DNA of 64,000 nucleotides, from contig NZ_RJVO01000002.1 of NCBI RefSeq assembly GCF_003730135.1, forward strand, positions 124,001-188,000, read 5' to 3'. Shown here in pieces: positions 1-8,452 of this stretch. Numbering within the stretch: the first letter of the stretch is position 1; each line of letters opens with the position of its first letter. Both the position numbers and the translations under genes were made by a program. The stretch is from Stagnimonas aquatica. Its GTDB lineage: Bacteria; Pseudomonadota; Gammaproteobacteria; Nevskiales; Nevskiaceae. The notes beneath the pieces were generated by a model. The model worked only from the letters and a program-made list of their open reading frames with translations. It was not told the DNA's origin and did not search any database.

Positions 1-2
1 AG

Positions 3-590
3 GCGGCCTGGAGCCTGCCCTTCACCCAGAGCCTGGCCGACCCCGAGTTCCACACCGGCACGCCAGAAACCGACCGCCGCTTCCTGCGCGACATGATCGC
101 CTTCTACGTGGTGTTTGAAGGCATCTTCTTCTACGTCGGCTTCGTGCAACTGCTCAGCTTCGGCCGCCGCAACAAGATGATCGGCGTCAGCGAGCAGATC
201 CAGTACATCATGCGTGACGAAGCCATGCACATGAACTTCGGCATCGACGTGATCAACCAGATCAAGCTCGAAAACCCGCACCTGTGGAGCGCCGAGTTCC
301 AACAGGAAGTGCTGGAGATGATCCGCGAAGCGACCGAGCTGGAGATCAAGTACGCGCACGACACCATGCCGCGCGGCGTGCTGGGCCTGAACGCCAGCAT
401 GTTCAACGACTACATGAAGTTCATCGCCAACCGCCGCTGCGCCCAGATCGGCCTCAAGGCCCTCTACCCCGGCGCCATCGAGAACCCCTTCCCGTGGATG
501 AGCGAGGTGATTGATCTCAAGAAGGAGAAGAACTTCTTTGAGACGCGGGTTACCGAGTACCAGACGGGCGGAGCTTTGAGCTGGGATTGA
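3..590 (+). CDS. nrdB: Ribonucleoside-diphosphate reductase beta subunit, C-terminal part (partial)
   Basis: This is the small subunit of class I ribonucleotide reductase. It carries the diiron cofactor and radical used to convert ribonucleotides to deoxyribonucleotides together with NrdA. The reading frame is open from the window edge, so the 5' part is missing. The visible part has the helix with EGIFFY and the DEAMHMNFG segment, which supply Glu and His iron ligands in this family. The C-terminal tail [11 protein letters not shown] is the type that docks on the alpha subunit. It ends in TGA and is followed by a hairpin terminator. It marks the core chromosome to the left of the island. The family call is firm. 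Confidence 0.95.
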   Translation, partial: AAWSLPFTQSLADPEFHTGTPETDRRFLRDMIAFYVVFEGIFFYVGFVQLLSFGRRNKMIGVSEQIQYIMRDEAMHMNFGIDVINQIKLENPHLWSAEFQQEVLEMIREATELEIKYAHDTMPRGVLGLNASMFNDYMKFIANRRCAQIGLKALYPGAIENPFPWMSEVIDLKKEKNFFETRVTEYQTGGALSWD

Positions 591-621
591 TCTGCGGTAC
601 CGGCAAATCGTAAGGGCAACT

Positions 622-650
622 AGCCTCCTAGATTCTCTAGGGGGCTTTTT
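622..650 (+). terminator. Rho-independent terminator after nrdB
   Basis: An 11-bp stem (AGCCTCCTAGA / TCTAGGGGGCT, one G-T wobble) with a TTC loop is followed by a T run. It lies 31 nt after the nrdB stop. No gene is visible in the A+T-rich stretch from here to the next start codon. Confidence 0.85.
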
Positions 651-838
651 ATATTCTTAACTCAATACCCAGATTTGGCGTCCACAACAACAGTTAAGAC
701 GAGATTCCCCGACGACCTAGATCAGCTCGATTACAGGCAACAACCAGATTTGCAGTTCCTGCCATGAATCACCGAGAGAATGCTTACTCCCTGTCGGCAT
801 CATGCTTCTACATATAAAAATCAAGGGACAGAACCGCG

Positions 839-2041
839 ATGCAATCACATGACCCCAATCGGCAGCTCGGCTTCATACAGCAAGCGCTATCGCAAAATAG
901 AAAGCCTCTCGGTTTTTTTATCGGCGCAGGCTGCCCATTGTCGGTACGAATAACACGCGAAATCGACGGAACAACTCAGAATCTCCCACTAATCTGGGAT
1001 GTCGCCGGGCTAACGAAGGTCATCGGAGATCGCCTAAGAGCGACGGAGGGGGCGCAACCGTCTAACTGGGACAAAATGATTGCCATCGTTAGGGAGGACG
1101 GCGGCAATGAGATGAATATTGAATTAATTCTAAGCAAGATTCGAGCGTTCATCAGCGTGGCAGGGAAAGGCAATGTGCGCGGAATGGCCGTCGATGATTT
1201 AACAACTCTCGACAGCAGCATCTGCAAAGTCATCTCAGAAGAAGTAGAACGCTCCCTCCCCAATAACCAGACGCCATATCACAATCTAGCGGTATGGATT
1301 CGCTCGATTCACCGCGAAAAACCCGTACATCTTTTTACAACCAATTATGACCTGCTGCTGGAGCAGGCACTCGAAGAAAGTTCCGCCCCATATTTCGACG
1401 GGTTTATTGGCGCTCGGAAGGCTTTTTTCGACCTAGGTGCCGTTGAAGACGAAAATCTCTTACCACCTCGCTGGACTCGCCTTTGGAAGATTCACGGCTC
1501 CTTGAACTGGCGCCTGGAAAATAAAAATAATGTCGTCAGAAGTGATATTAAATCCGAAAATCAATCTTATTTAATATACCCCTCACATCTAAAATACGAC
1601 CAAAGCCGCAAGATGCCTTATCTGGCAATGCTAGATCGCCTGAAATCATTTCTACTATCGCCATCTGCCGTTGTTTTTATATGCGGGTACTCTTTTGGCG
1701 ATGAGCATATAAACGATATTATATGCAGAAGTCTAGAAACAAACCCAACCGCACATGTTTTTGCATTTTTGTTCGGAGCCTTAGAAGATCCCAAATACAT
1801 GCACGGCAAAATATGGGCAGAAAAAACCCCCAACTTAAGCCTTTTGGCTTTTGATAAAGCCATTATTGGTCGCAACATCGGTGCTTGGAAGACCGACAAC
1901 CCAACCGCTCTGAGCCTGCCAGTAAACGTGCTCGTCAGTAGCGGGGAAGACATCAGTCTGAAACTTGGCGACTTTTCTGCTTTCGGCAACCTGCTCCGCG
2001 CCTTATCCGGGGCCCAAGACAGCGCACATGAAACCGAGTAA
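839..2041 (+). CDS. SIR2-like domain protein (defence effector of a SIR2-HerA pair)
   Basis: This 400-residue protein has a SIR2-type NAD-binding fold. GFFIGAGCP (residues 25-33) is the dinucleotide loop, TTNYD (167-171) carries the conserved Asn, and KIHGSLNW (217-224) carries the catalytic His. A late VFICGYSFGDEHIN segment is typical of SIR2_2-like proteins. In characterised SIR2-HerA systems the SIR2 protein depletes NAD+ during phage infection; that activity is inferred here from family and partner. The ATG has an AGGGA-type ribosome binding site. The stop codon overlaps the start of the HerA-like gene by 14 nt, so the two are probably translationally coupled. Base composition is clearly A+T-richer than nrdB, consistent with transfer. 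Confidence 0.88.
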   Translation: MQSHDPNRQLGFIQQALSQNRKPLGFFIGAGCPLSVRITREIDGTTQNLPLIWDVAGLTKVIGDRLRATEGAQPSNWDKMIAIVREDGGNEMNIELILSKIRAFISVAGKGNVRGMAVDDLTTLDSSICKVISEEVERSLPNNQTPYHNLAVWIRSIHREKPVHLFTTNYDLLLEQALEESSAPYFDGFIGARKAFFDLGAVEDENLLPPRWTRLWKIHGSLNWRLENKNNVVRSDIKSENQSYLIYPSHLKYDQSRKMPYLAMLDRLKSFLLSPSAVVFICGYSFGDEHINDIICRSLETNPTAHVFAFLFGALEDPKYMHGKIWAEKTPNLSLLAFDKAIIGRNIGAWKTDNPTALSLPVNVLVSSGEDISLKLGDFSAFGNLLRALSGAQDSAHETE

Positions 2042-3923
2042 CGCCGGGCGCGCAACGATAATTGGAACGGTTCAAGATGTTAGCGGAGCATCCGTTAGCG
2101 TCACTCTAAAATCCGACCGCTCCTCAGGCTTAAGCTTCGTCGATGGTCAAGGTTACCGAATCGGCCAAATCGGCAGTTTTATAAAAATACCCATCGGCTA
2201 CATCGATTTATTCGGAATTGTTTCTCAAGTTGGCGCAAGCGCAGTCCCGGAAACCCTTGCCCCCAACGCTCCGAATGGCTTGCGCTGGATGACGGTTCAG
2301 CTGATTGGCGAAGGCTATCGCGGCGGCAAATTTCAGCGCGGCATTTCGCAATATCCAACGATTGATGATGAAGTACATCTAGTCTCTGAGGCGGATTTAC
2401 AAGCCCTCTATGGAAGACTGCATCAGCAAAATCATTTAGTAAGGGTCGGCCATATCGCGGGGAGCGAATCTATTGACGCTCTTGTAGATATAAATAAATT
2501 GGTTACCCGGCATTCGGCCATCGTAGGCACGACAGGCTCAGGAAAGTCCACCACAGTAGCAGGGCTGCTCAATGCATTATCAAATACCAATCGTTTCCCT
2601 TCTGCCCGAATTTGCGTCCTCGACCTCCATGGAGAGTACGGGCGCGCATTAGGCGACCTAGCAAATATCTACAGAATCAGCCCCGATCAACATAAAAATA
2701 ACGAGTCGCGGCTTTGCATTCCCTTTTGGGCGTTGAGCTTTGACGAACTTGTCCGCGTAACCTTTGGCTCTCTTCCACCTGATGGCAAAGCTCGAAACAT
2801 AATATTAGAGCGCATTGCAGAAGCAAAAGCAGAGAGCATTGAAAAGAATGGAATCCAAGGAATTTCGAGAGAAAATATCAGCGTCGATAGCCCAGTGCCA
2901 TTTTCGCTGAATCAGCTTTGGTACGACCTTTACTGCACTGAATTTGGGACCTACTATAGTTCGGGAAACGCTAACCCATCTGACCCAGCCACTTGGGCGT
3001 ATGAGAGCGATGCCGACGGCAATCTTCTTAAAGGCGATGCAGCAAATGGTGTGCCGCCGAAATTTCGCAAAGTCAAAAATGTCAAAGACGATGCAGAGAA
3101 GATTAACTACCTTCCCGACCCCTTAAACATTCGGGGACCACTCGAGGCCCTTGGAGCAAAACTTCGAATTTCTAGATACGATTTTCTTCTGAAGCCCGGA
3201 GCATGGCAACCGGACCTTGAAGGAGTAACTCAAGAAAGTCTGGCAGGGCTTCTAAAGAAGTGGTTGGGTAGTCCTCGCCCCATCACAATTTTAGATTTGT
3301 CAGGCGTGCCATCTTCAATGACCAAGGACATCATTGGAAGTGTGCTCAGAGTACTTTATGACGGGCTATTCTGGGCAAGGCACCTGTCAGAAGGTGGGCG
3401 AGAGCGCCCACTTTTAGTCGTTATGGAAGAGGCACACGCTTACCTCAATGATAACTTTGACGGCGCAGCCTCCGTTATCACACAGAGAATTGTTAAAGAA
3501 GGGCGAAAATATGGCATAGGCGCCATGATCGTGAGCCAGCGTCCTTCTGAGATCAATTCAACCATTCTGTCGCAGTGCGGCACTTTCTTCGCCATGCGGC
3601 TTAGCAACTCAACTGATCGATCACACGTAACTGGAGCATTGTCTGACAACTTGGAAGGGCTAACCAACATGCTCCCCATTTTGCGGACCGGGGAAGCGAT
3701 AATTCTCGGAGAATCCGTTCGACTCCCGATGAGGACGATGATCCAAGCGCCCCCCAAAGAGAGGTTGCCAGATAGCCAAGATCCCGTGGTTTGCGATGAA
3801 TTGCCTCCTCAAGATTCAATGAATCCCGGCGGCTGGAACATTCGGCGCGTTGAGGATTCCGACTACAATGATTTTGTCGAGACGTGGCTTCAACAGAGCC
3901 CGGTTTTATCCCAGAAAAAATGA
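2028..3923 (+). CDS. herA: HerA/DUF87-family ATPase
   Basis: This 631-residue HerA-like ATPase (FtsK/HerA clade) has an N-terminal beta-barrel-like region. Walker A GTTGSGKST is at 167-175 and Walker B VVMEEAH lies near residue 465. A conserved C-terminal segment with SQRPSEI and RLSNSTDRSHV supplies sensor or arginine-finger residues. The ATG was chosen because it lies inside the 3' end of the SIR2 gene; a start 63 nt further upstream is possible but would bury much more of the SIR2 gene. HerA forms hexameric rings and in defence pairs assembles with SIR2 into a large complex (known for the family). The operon context makes this the likely ATPase or sensor half. Confidence 0.88.
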   Translation: MKPSNAGRATIIGTVQDVSGASVSVTLKSDRSSGLSFVDGQGYRIGQIGSFIKIPIGYIDLFGIVSQVGASAVPETLAPNAPNGLRWMTVQLIGEGYRGGKFQRGISQYPTIDDEVHLVSEADLQALYGRLHQQNHLVRVGHIAGSESIDALVDINKLVTRHSAIVGTTGSGKSTTVAGLLNALSNTNRFPSARICVLDLHGEYGRALGDLANIYRISPDQHKNNESRLCIPFWALSFDELVRVTFGSLPPDGKARNIILERIAEAKAESIEKNGIQGISRENISVDSPVPFSLNQLWYDLYCTEFGTYYSSGNANPSDPATWAYESDADGNLLKGDAANGVPPKFRKVKNVKDDAEKINYLPDPLNIRGPLEALGAKLRISRYDFLLKPGAWQPDLEGVTQESLAGLLKKWLGSPRPITILDLSGVPSSMTKDIIGSVLRVLYDGLFWARHLSEGGRERPLLVVMEEAHAYLNDNFDGAASVITQRIVKEGRKYGIGAMIVSQRPSEINSTILSQCGTFFAMRLSNSTDRSHVTGALSDNLEGLTNMLPILRTGEAIILGESVRLPMRTMIQAPPKERLPDSQDPVVCDELPPQDSMNPGGWNIRRVEDSDYNDFVETWLQQSPVLSQKK

Positions 3924-3933
3924 GGCCCCACTA

Positions 3934-4152
3934 ATGTCCTGGAATCAGTTTCCATCTTTCACGTCATCGAATTTGGCGTCGGCTCGATACGAAGAAACGC
4001 AAGCCATTTTGGAAGTAACCTTTCACAATGGAGGAACCTATCAATATTTCGACGTTCCATCCCATATTGCTGAAGCAATGAAGAATGCCGACTCTAAAGG
4101 CGCTTTCTTGGCGGCCAATATAAAAGGACACTACAGATACAGCAAAGCCTAA
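3934..4152 (+). CDS. KTSC domain protein
   Basis: This 72-residue single-domain protein matches the KTSC family, the small domain also found at the C-terminus of some lysyl-tRNA synthetases. The conserved pattern is an SSNLASARYEE start, a beta-strand with F/Y-HNGGTYQYFDVP, and a C-terminal FLAANIKGHYRY segment. The start ATG lies 10 nt after the herA stop, in the same direction, so it is probably the third gene of the SIR2-HerA operon. Biochemical function is unknown. Stand-alone KTSC genes are common beside many gene types, so a defence role rests only on position. Confidence 0.75.
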   Translation: MSWNQFPSFTSSNLASARYEETQAILEVTFHNGGTYQYFDVPSHIAEAMKNADSKGAFLAANIKGHYRYSKA

Positions 4153-4209
4153 AAACAGCTTTTACTAAGCAGAAAACCGCAATGCCTTACAAAAGCAAAT
4201 CACAACGAC

Positions 4210-5610
4210 TTAAGAATCCTTTTTTTCATTCAACTCGGAAAATTTCGCCGCCATTGTTGGATTTCCACGAGTAAGTTTTTTTATTGTCACATCCTGTGCT
4301 TTGTCGTTGGCAAGCCGAAGATTTCTATCAGCTCCCAGCAAAGCATCTTTAGTCTTCTGAAGATGATCAATCGATTTGTCGATTTCCTCGATTGCAACCT
4401 GGAAGCGTCTTGAGGCTAAATCGTAATTTTTTGCGAATGCAACCTTAAAAGTCTCAAGTTCGTTTTCAAAATTTGTGATGTCCGCGTTTTGCGCCTTGAC
4501 TAGCGCAAGCTCTGATTTGTATTTAACTGTATTCATCGCCGCATTTCTCAGCAATGTGATCATTGGGAGAAAAAATTGCGGTCGAACGACGTACATTTTG
4601 GGATATCGATGAAACATATCGACAATCCCAGTGTTATAAAGCTCACTGTCAGGCTCAAGCAGCGACACTAACACCGCGTATTCACATCCCTTTTCGCCAC
4701 GATCCTTGTCGAGTTCTTTTAGGAAGTCTTCATTTTTACTTTTAGTGGCCGTCTTATCGCTCTCGTTTTTCATTTCAAACATAATTGAGACGATCTCGGC
4801 GCCAGACTCATCTAAATCTCGGAAGATGTAATCGCCTTTACTGCCGGTTCGCGCATCATTATCCTTCTCAAAATATGCCTTCGGAAATGCGGTCGCGCGG
4901 ATTCGGTTGAATTCCGTTTCACAATGCTGCTCGAGAGTTTCGCCGACCATCTTAGTAGACAACCGGGCCTTCATGTCTCTTAGCCGTTCGATTGCGTCGT
5001 CGCGATCCTTTATCTGCGTCTCATATTTATCTTTAAGCGATTTTTCCGAAATCAGTTTTTCGAGCTTTGCTCGTTCTAAATCGCTTTTAAGCTCATTTCG
5101 TTCTTTCTCAATTGCGCCAATGGCTTCGACTATTGCAAACTGTTGCGCGACCGCAGTCGCTGCTAGTTCGGACTTTAATCCTTGAATTTCGGCATCCTTC
5201 TTAGCCGTCGATTTCTCAAGTTCAATCGAAAGCTTCGCCTCCGCTAGCTGTAAGGCACCCTGTTTATCTTGCTTCGCTCGCTCAAGCTCGTTTGCAAGCA
5301 TATCGCGGTGCTTTTCCACAGCAGCCAAGGCCTCCGCTACCGCAAGCTTCCGCTCAACCTCACCGGCGTCGAGCTTGGCTTTGAGTGAGTTTATTTCGGA
5401 GTCCTTGGCAGCGGATTCCTTTTGCAACTCGCTAGCGAATTTAGTCTCGGCGAGTGCGACAGCACTCCTTTTGTCTTGCTCTGCCAACTCAAGCCGGTCC
5501 TGCAACTGTTTCTCGAACTCGCTGTCTCGAACTTGTTTCAGAATGTCGGCGTATCCAGCCTCATCGATTTTGAATGCCTTTCCACAGTGCGGACAAATTA
5601 TTTCGGTCAT
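4210..5610 (-). CDS. DUF2130 coiled-coil protein, possible nuclease
   Basis: This 466-residue protein begins with a Cys-pair knuckle (CPHCGKAF, residues 6-13). A long charged coiled coil follows with three repeated blocks, each with a lysine/glutamate-rich heptad pattern. The C-terminal half contains GDYIFRDL followed by FEMKNE, which fits the D...E-x-K core of PD-(D/E)XK nuclease folds, and the conserved segments CEYAVLVS and MYVVRPQFF. This arrangement is that of DUF2130. The nuclease idea is an inference from the motif. The gene stands alone between the convergent SIR2-HerA operon and the pPIWI-RE operon, with an A+T-rich 104-nt gap upstream that probably holds its promoter. Confidence 0.75.
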   Translation of the reverse strand: MTEIICPHCGKAFKIDEAGYADILKQVRDSEFEKQLQDRLELAEQDKRSAVALAETKFASELQKESAAKDSEINSLKAKLDAGEVERKLAVAEALAAVEKHRDMLANELERAKQDKQGALQLAEAKLSIELEKSTAKKDAEIQGLKSELAATAVAQQFAIVEAIGAIEKERNELKSDLERAKLEKLISEKSLKDKYETQIKDRDDAIERLRDMKARLSTKMVGETLEQHCETEFNRIRATAFPKAYFEKDNDARTGSKGDYIFRDLDESGAEIVSIMFEMKNESDKTATKSKNEDFLKELDKDRGEKGCEYAVLVSLLEPDSELYNTGIVDMFHRYPKMYVVRPQFFLPMITLLRNAAMNTVKYKSELALVKAQNADITNFENELETFKVAFAKNYDLASRRFQVAIEEIDKSIDHLQKTKDALLGADRNLRLANDKAQDVTIKKLTRGNPTMAAKFSELNEKKDS

Positions 5611-5714
5611 AGTCCCTCGTCAGACACAAAATTCAATAGTCGCTTTCGGAATACTTACCGCCGTCCTCCCACAATATTCCCCAGAAAACACTAAATAATA
5701 TTAAGAATTATTTA

Positions 5715-8447
5715 TTAGTATGACTCCAGATATTCCCTTATTTTTTCCAGCACATGGAGTGGCGAGGGCATCTTGACCCAAATGTCACCACGTGCTTGTG
5801 GAATCCCCGCACGGAGGTGATGGCCGAGCCCAGCTAAAACAGTCGGATCATCATTCAGCTGCCGACGCAGTACGGCGAGCTCAATTGGGTTCGGAGTCTG
5901 ATGCTGCGAATACTCTGCATCTCGCTCCTCGAACCCTAGGCGATCAGCTCGAAGAACATACTTCGATCGGTAGCAACTGGTGCCCCGCTTGAATTGGCCA
6001 ATCGTCCGAGCAATTGACCAGTACGTTGGTACAACAGTATCAGCAGCCTCGATTAGACGCTGTACTGGCGTTGCCCACTCGATAGAACGATCTCCAAATA
6101 ACGCTGATCGTTGGTGAACGATCATAGGAGCGTTTTCGCGAACTCGGATCAGACGCAAGCTATTCCACTTTGGAAAGGCTTGTCCATCAATCACAATGTC
6201 GTCGGATTTTGCTTTGGGATTGGTGAGCATTGGCCAAAATCGCGCCATATTTGTGGCATCGACAAAAACGACAGCGTTGGCGTCCTCGCTCGACAGCGAG
6301 TCAAATGACTCTCGAAGCAACTTAGAAATTAGACTCTTCTGCGCGTTGTAGTCCCCCATCGTCAGGCGCCCGCGCCCGGCGACGTATCCGAGCGCCTCGT
6401 CAAACGTCATCCAGGTTGTAACGATTGCCTCCGACTCGAGATGGGCCAGCTTGATGCAAGTTTTGCCGGTCGCGACCTCAATGCGGGCGGTTGCAACTAG
6501 GGTTGCAAGGTCAGCCCTCTCGCCAATTCGGATATACCCGATACCGGCCAGGAATTGCGGACGCGAATCCATGTCCGGAAAAGCAGCCTCAACTACTGCC
6601 TTCAGCCCCATCACACATCCGGCATGGCCATATCGAAGGTCTAGCAATGCCGATTGAAGGCGCACCAGATAGCCATCCATCCGGCCTCGTTCAGGCGGCA
6701 GTAGATACTGAACCGTGCCTCCCCCGACTCCGGAGAGAGTTCTCACTGCAGCAACCTTATTGACGGAATCGTCCTGACCGCCGGGATAAAAATCGGCTGC
6801 TTGAACTAGGAACATGGGCCGACTGCCGAATTCATTCGACTCGATGAAACGCCGCCAAGCAGCTACGCGACACTGGAAACGTTCGGCAGAGTTGAGTTCC
6901 GAACCTGGCAATCCATTTCTCGGTCCGTGAACATCAGGCGGGAGTTGTACCGCAGTAACCTTGACCTCATCGCCGACCATCATGCTATCGACCGCCTTTA
7001 TCCACATGCTCGACTCGCCGGTATTGAGCAGAAGATAAAGATTGCGTCGGCCCGGATCGGTGCGAACACCCATCCCCTCCACGACTCGGCTAACCAAGCC
7101 CGCTAAAGTGCCTTCATAGCGCTCTTCTAAGCCTTTAACATTTTTCGAAAACCACTCACTCAGAGGCTTCTGAGTTACGCGACGAAGCGCCTCATCGACA
7201 CTTTCAAGTACGGGCTCTTCAAGCTGCTCGCCTTGATCACGAAACAAGCGATTGAGAATCATCGCAGGCTTGAAGACGTCAAGACGGGGTACAGCTTTGG
7301 CTTTACGCCCCGGCGTTACCTTTTTAACCTCAGAATGACCGTCGAAAATCCGGAATCCATAAGGTTCGAGGATTCCCACAATGGCATGCGTTGCGTCCAA
7401 TTGGTCGGTAGCAGATACGCCCGCCCCCAAGTCAGGCTCACCCAACGTCGTCACCTTCGCTTTGTACATTAACAATGCTTCGGCAGTTTCGTCGTTTGGA
7501 TAGTCCACGACTTGCTCGTTGGCATATCCAACCTGCATGCCGAAATGACTCACGAGCTCGTCAAATGCTTCATCAGTTCGCCAGATCTTTCGGCCTTGCT
7601 CGAACTTCATCGTCGCGTTGAACGAAAACGCCTCATGAGGCCTAATCGCCTCAGAAAGTACAAAACCTCCGATGTTTCGCTCGGCAACGTAACCTTGCTC
7701 AAAACCTGAGGCCCAGCGTCGACGGAAAAAGCGGAGATAGACGACCGGCTGCCGAGCTCCAGGTAATGTTTCAAGCGAAATCCTGCACCCCAAGCTAAAT
7801 CGCCCTTTACCTGCTATCTGCGGTCGACTAAAAAGCTCCGCCGAATTGGACTGGTCACCGACAACACGAAGCATTGGGCCCAACCCTGGGAACACCTCTT
7901 TTCCAGCCAGAAGACGCGAAATCTGTCCCGCCGTTACCTTATAGAAGTCCGTCGGAGCGCCAGCGACTCCCCATGGGAATGCCTGCATTTCGCGGTGAGC
8001 TACTGAAAACAGTGAGCGCGTCCGAATTAGCTGCGTTAGTTGGCTGATCGCTTGCCCAGAAACGCCGTAAGCCTGAGCCCATGCGGATAGCCGACCTTGA
8101 ATCCACTGAGCAGCAGCGTCTTGAAGATCATCGATACTTAAGACCGCATTCCCCTCAAGATATCCAAAGGGGTCCGCCGTCATTTTTGTTTGACGCAGGC
8201 CGAGGCCAGGATCCATGGAGGCGAATCGTGGATCTGCAATAAGAAGCGATGCGCGCAAGCTGGCGTAAGGCAGGCTGAGCTTTTCTTTGCCCCTTGCTCG
8301 ACTGACCTCTCCGGATACGGCGCGTTCGCGCATTCCCGCAAGAATTCTGAGCGCATCTGGCGACCAAGATATGGCGGCAACACTGACCGCATGCGGTGGC
8401 ATCGACAAATCGAATTTGAGCGCGAGCACTATGTCTTGGCCTTTCAT
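5715..8447 (-). CDS. pPIWI-RE family protein (MID/PIWI-like, DUF3962/DUF3893 type)
   Basis: This 910-residue protein is the last gene of the three-gene pPIWI-RE island described computationally by Burroughs, Iyer and Aravind. The N-terminal half corresponds to the X/MID-like region. The RNase H-like PIWI half includes VVFVDATN (726-733, candidate acidic residue D730), an RVRE segment (768-771) that could be the family's namesake R and E, and a C-terminal TPNPIEL motif (851-857) followed by HHLRAGI. The expected role is nucleic-acid-guided recognition of invading DNA or R-loops with the helicase and nuclease encoded upstream. The gap to the helicase gene is 5 nt. Family assignment rests on architecture and partners; activity is inferred. 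Confidence 0.8.
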   Translation of the reverse strand: MKGQDIVLALKFDLSMPPHAVSVAAISWSPDALRILAGMRERAVSGEVSRARGKEKLSLPYASLRASLLIADPRFASMDPGLGLRQTKMTADPFGYLEGNAVLSIDDLQDAAAQWIQGRLSAWAQAYGVSGQAISQLTQLIRTRSLFSVAHREMQAFPWGVAGAPTDFYKVTAGQISRLLAGKEVFPGLGPMLRVVGDQSNSAELFSRPQIAGKGRFSLGCRISLETLPGARQPVVYLRFFRRRWASGFEQGYVAERNIGGFVLSEAIRPHEAFSFNATMKFEQGRKIWRTDEAFDELVSHFGMQVGYANEQVVDYPNDETAEALLMYKAKVTTLGEPDLGAGVSATDQLDATHAIVGILEPYGFRIFDGHSEVKKVTPGRKAKAVPRLDVFKPAMILNRLFRDQGEQLEEPVLESVDEALRRVTQKPLSEWFSKNVKGLEERYEGTLAGLVSRVVEGMGVRTDPGRRNLYLLLNTGESSMWIKAVDSMMVGDEVKVTAVQLPPDVHGPRNGLPGSELNSAERFQCRVAAWRRFIESNEFGSRPMFLVQAADFYPGGQDDSVNKVAAVRTLSGVGGGTVQYLLPPERGRMDGYLVRLQSALLDLRYGHAGCVMGLKAVVEAAFPDMDSRPQFLAGIGYIRIGERADLATLVATARIEVATGKTCIKLAHLESEAIVTTWMTFDEALGYVAGRGRLTMGDYNAQKSLISKLLRESFDSLSSEDANAVVFVDATNMARFWPMLTNPKAKSDDIVIDGQAFPKWNSLRLIRVRENAPMIVHQRSALFGDRSIEWATPVQRLIEAADTVVPTYWSIARTIGQFKRGTSCYRSKYVLRADRLGFEERDAEYSQHQTPNPIELAVLRRQLNDDPTVLAGLGHHLRAGIPQARGDIWVKMPSPLHVLEKIREYLESY

Positions 8448-8452
8448 CCCGT

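Noticed and set aside
590-838. Attachment-site repeats at the island edges
   Set aside because: The sequence after nrdB was compared by eye with the 25.3-25.7 kb edge. Only short chance matches were seen.
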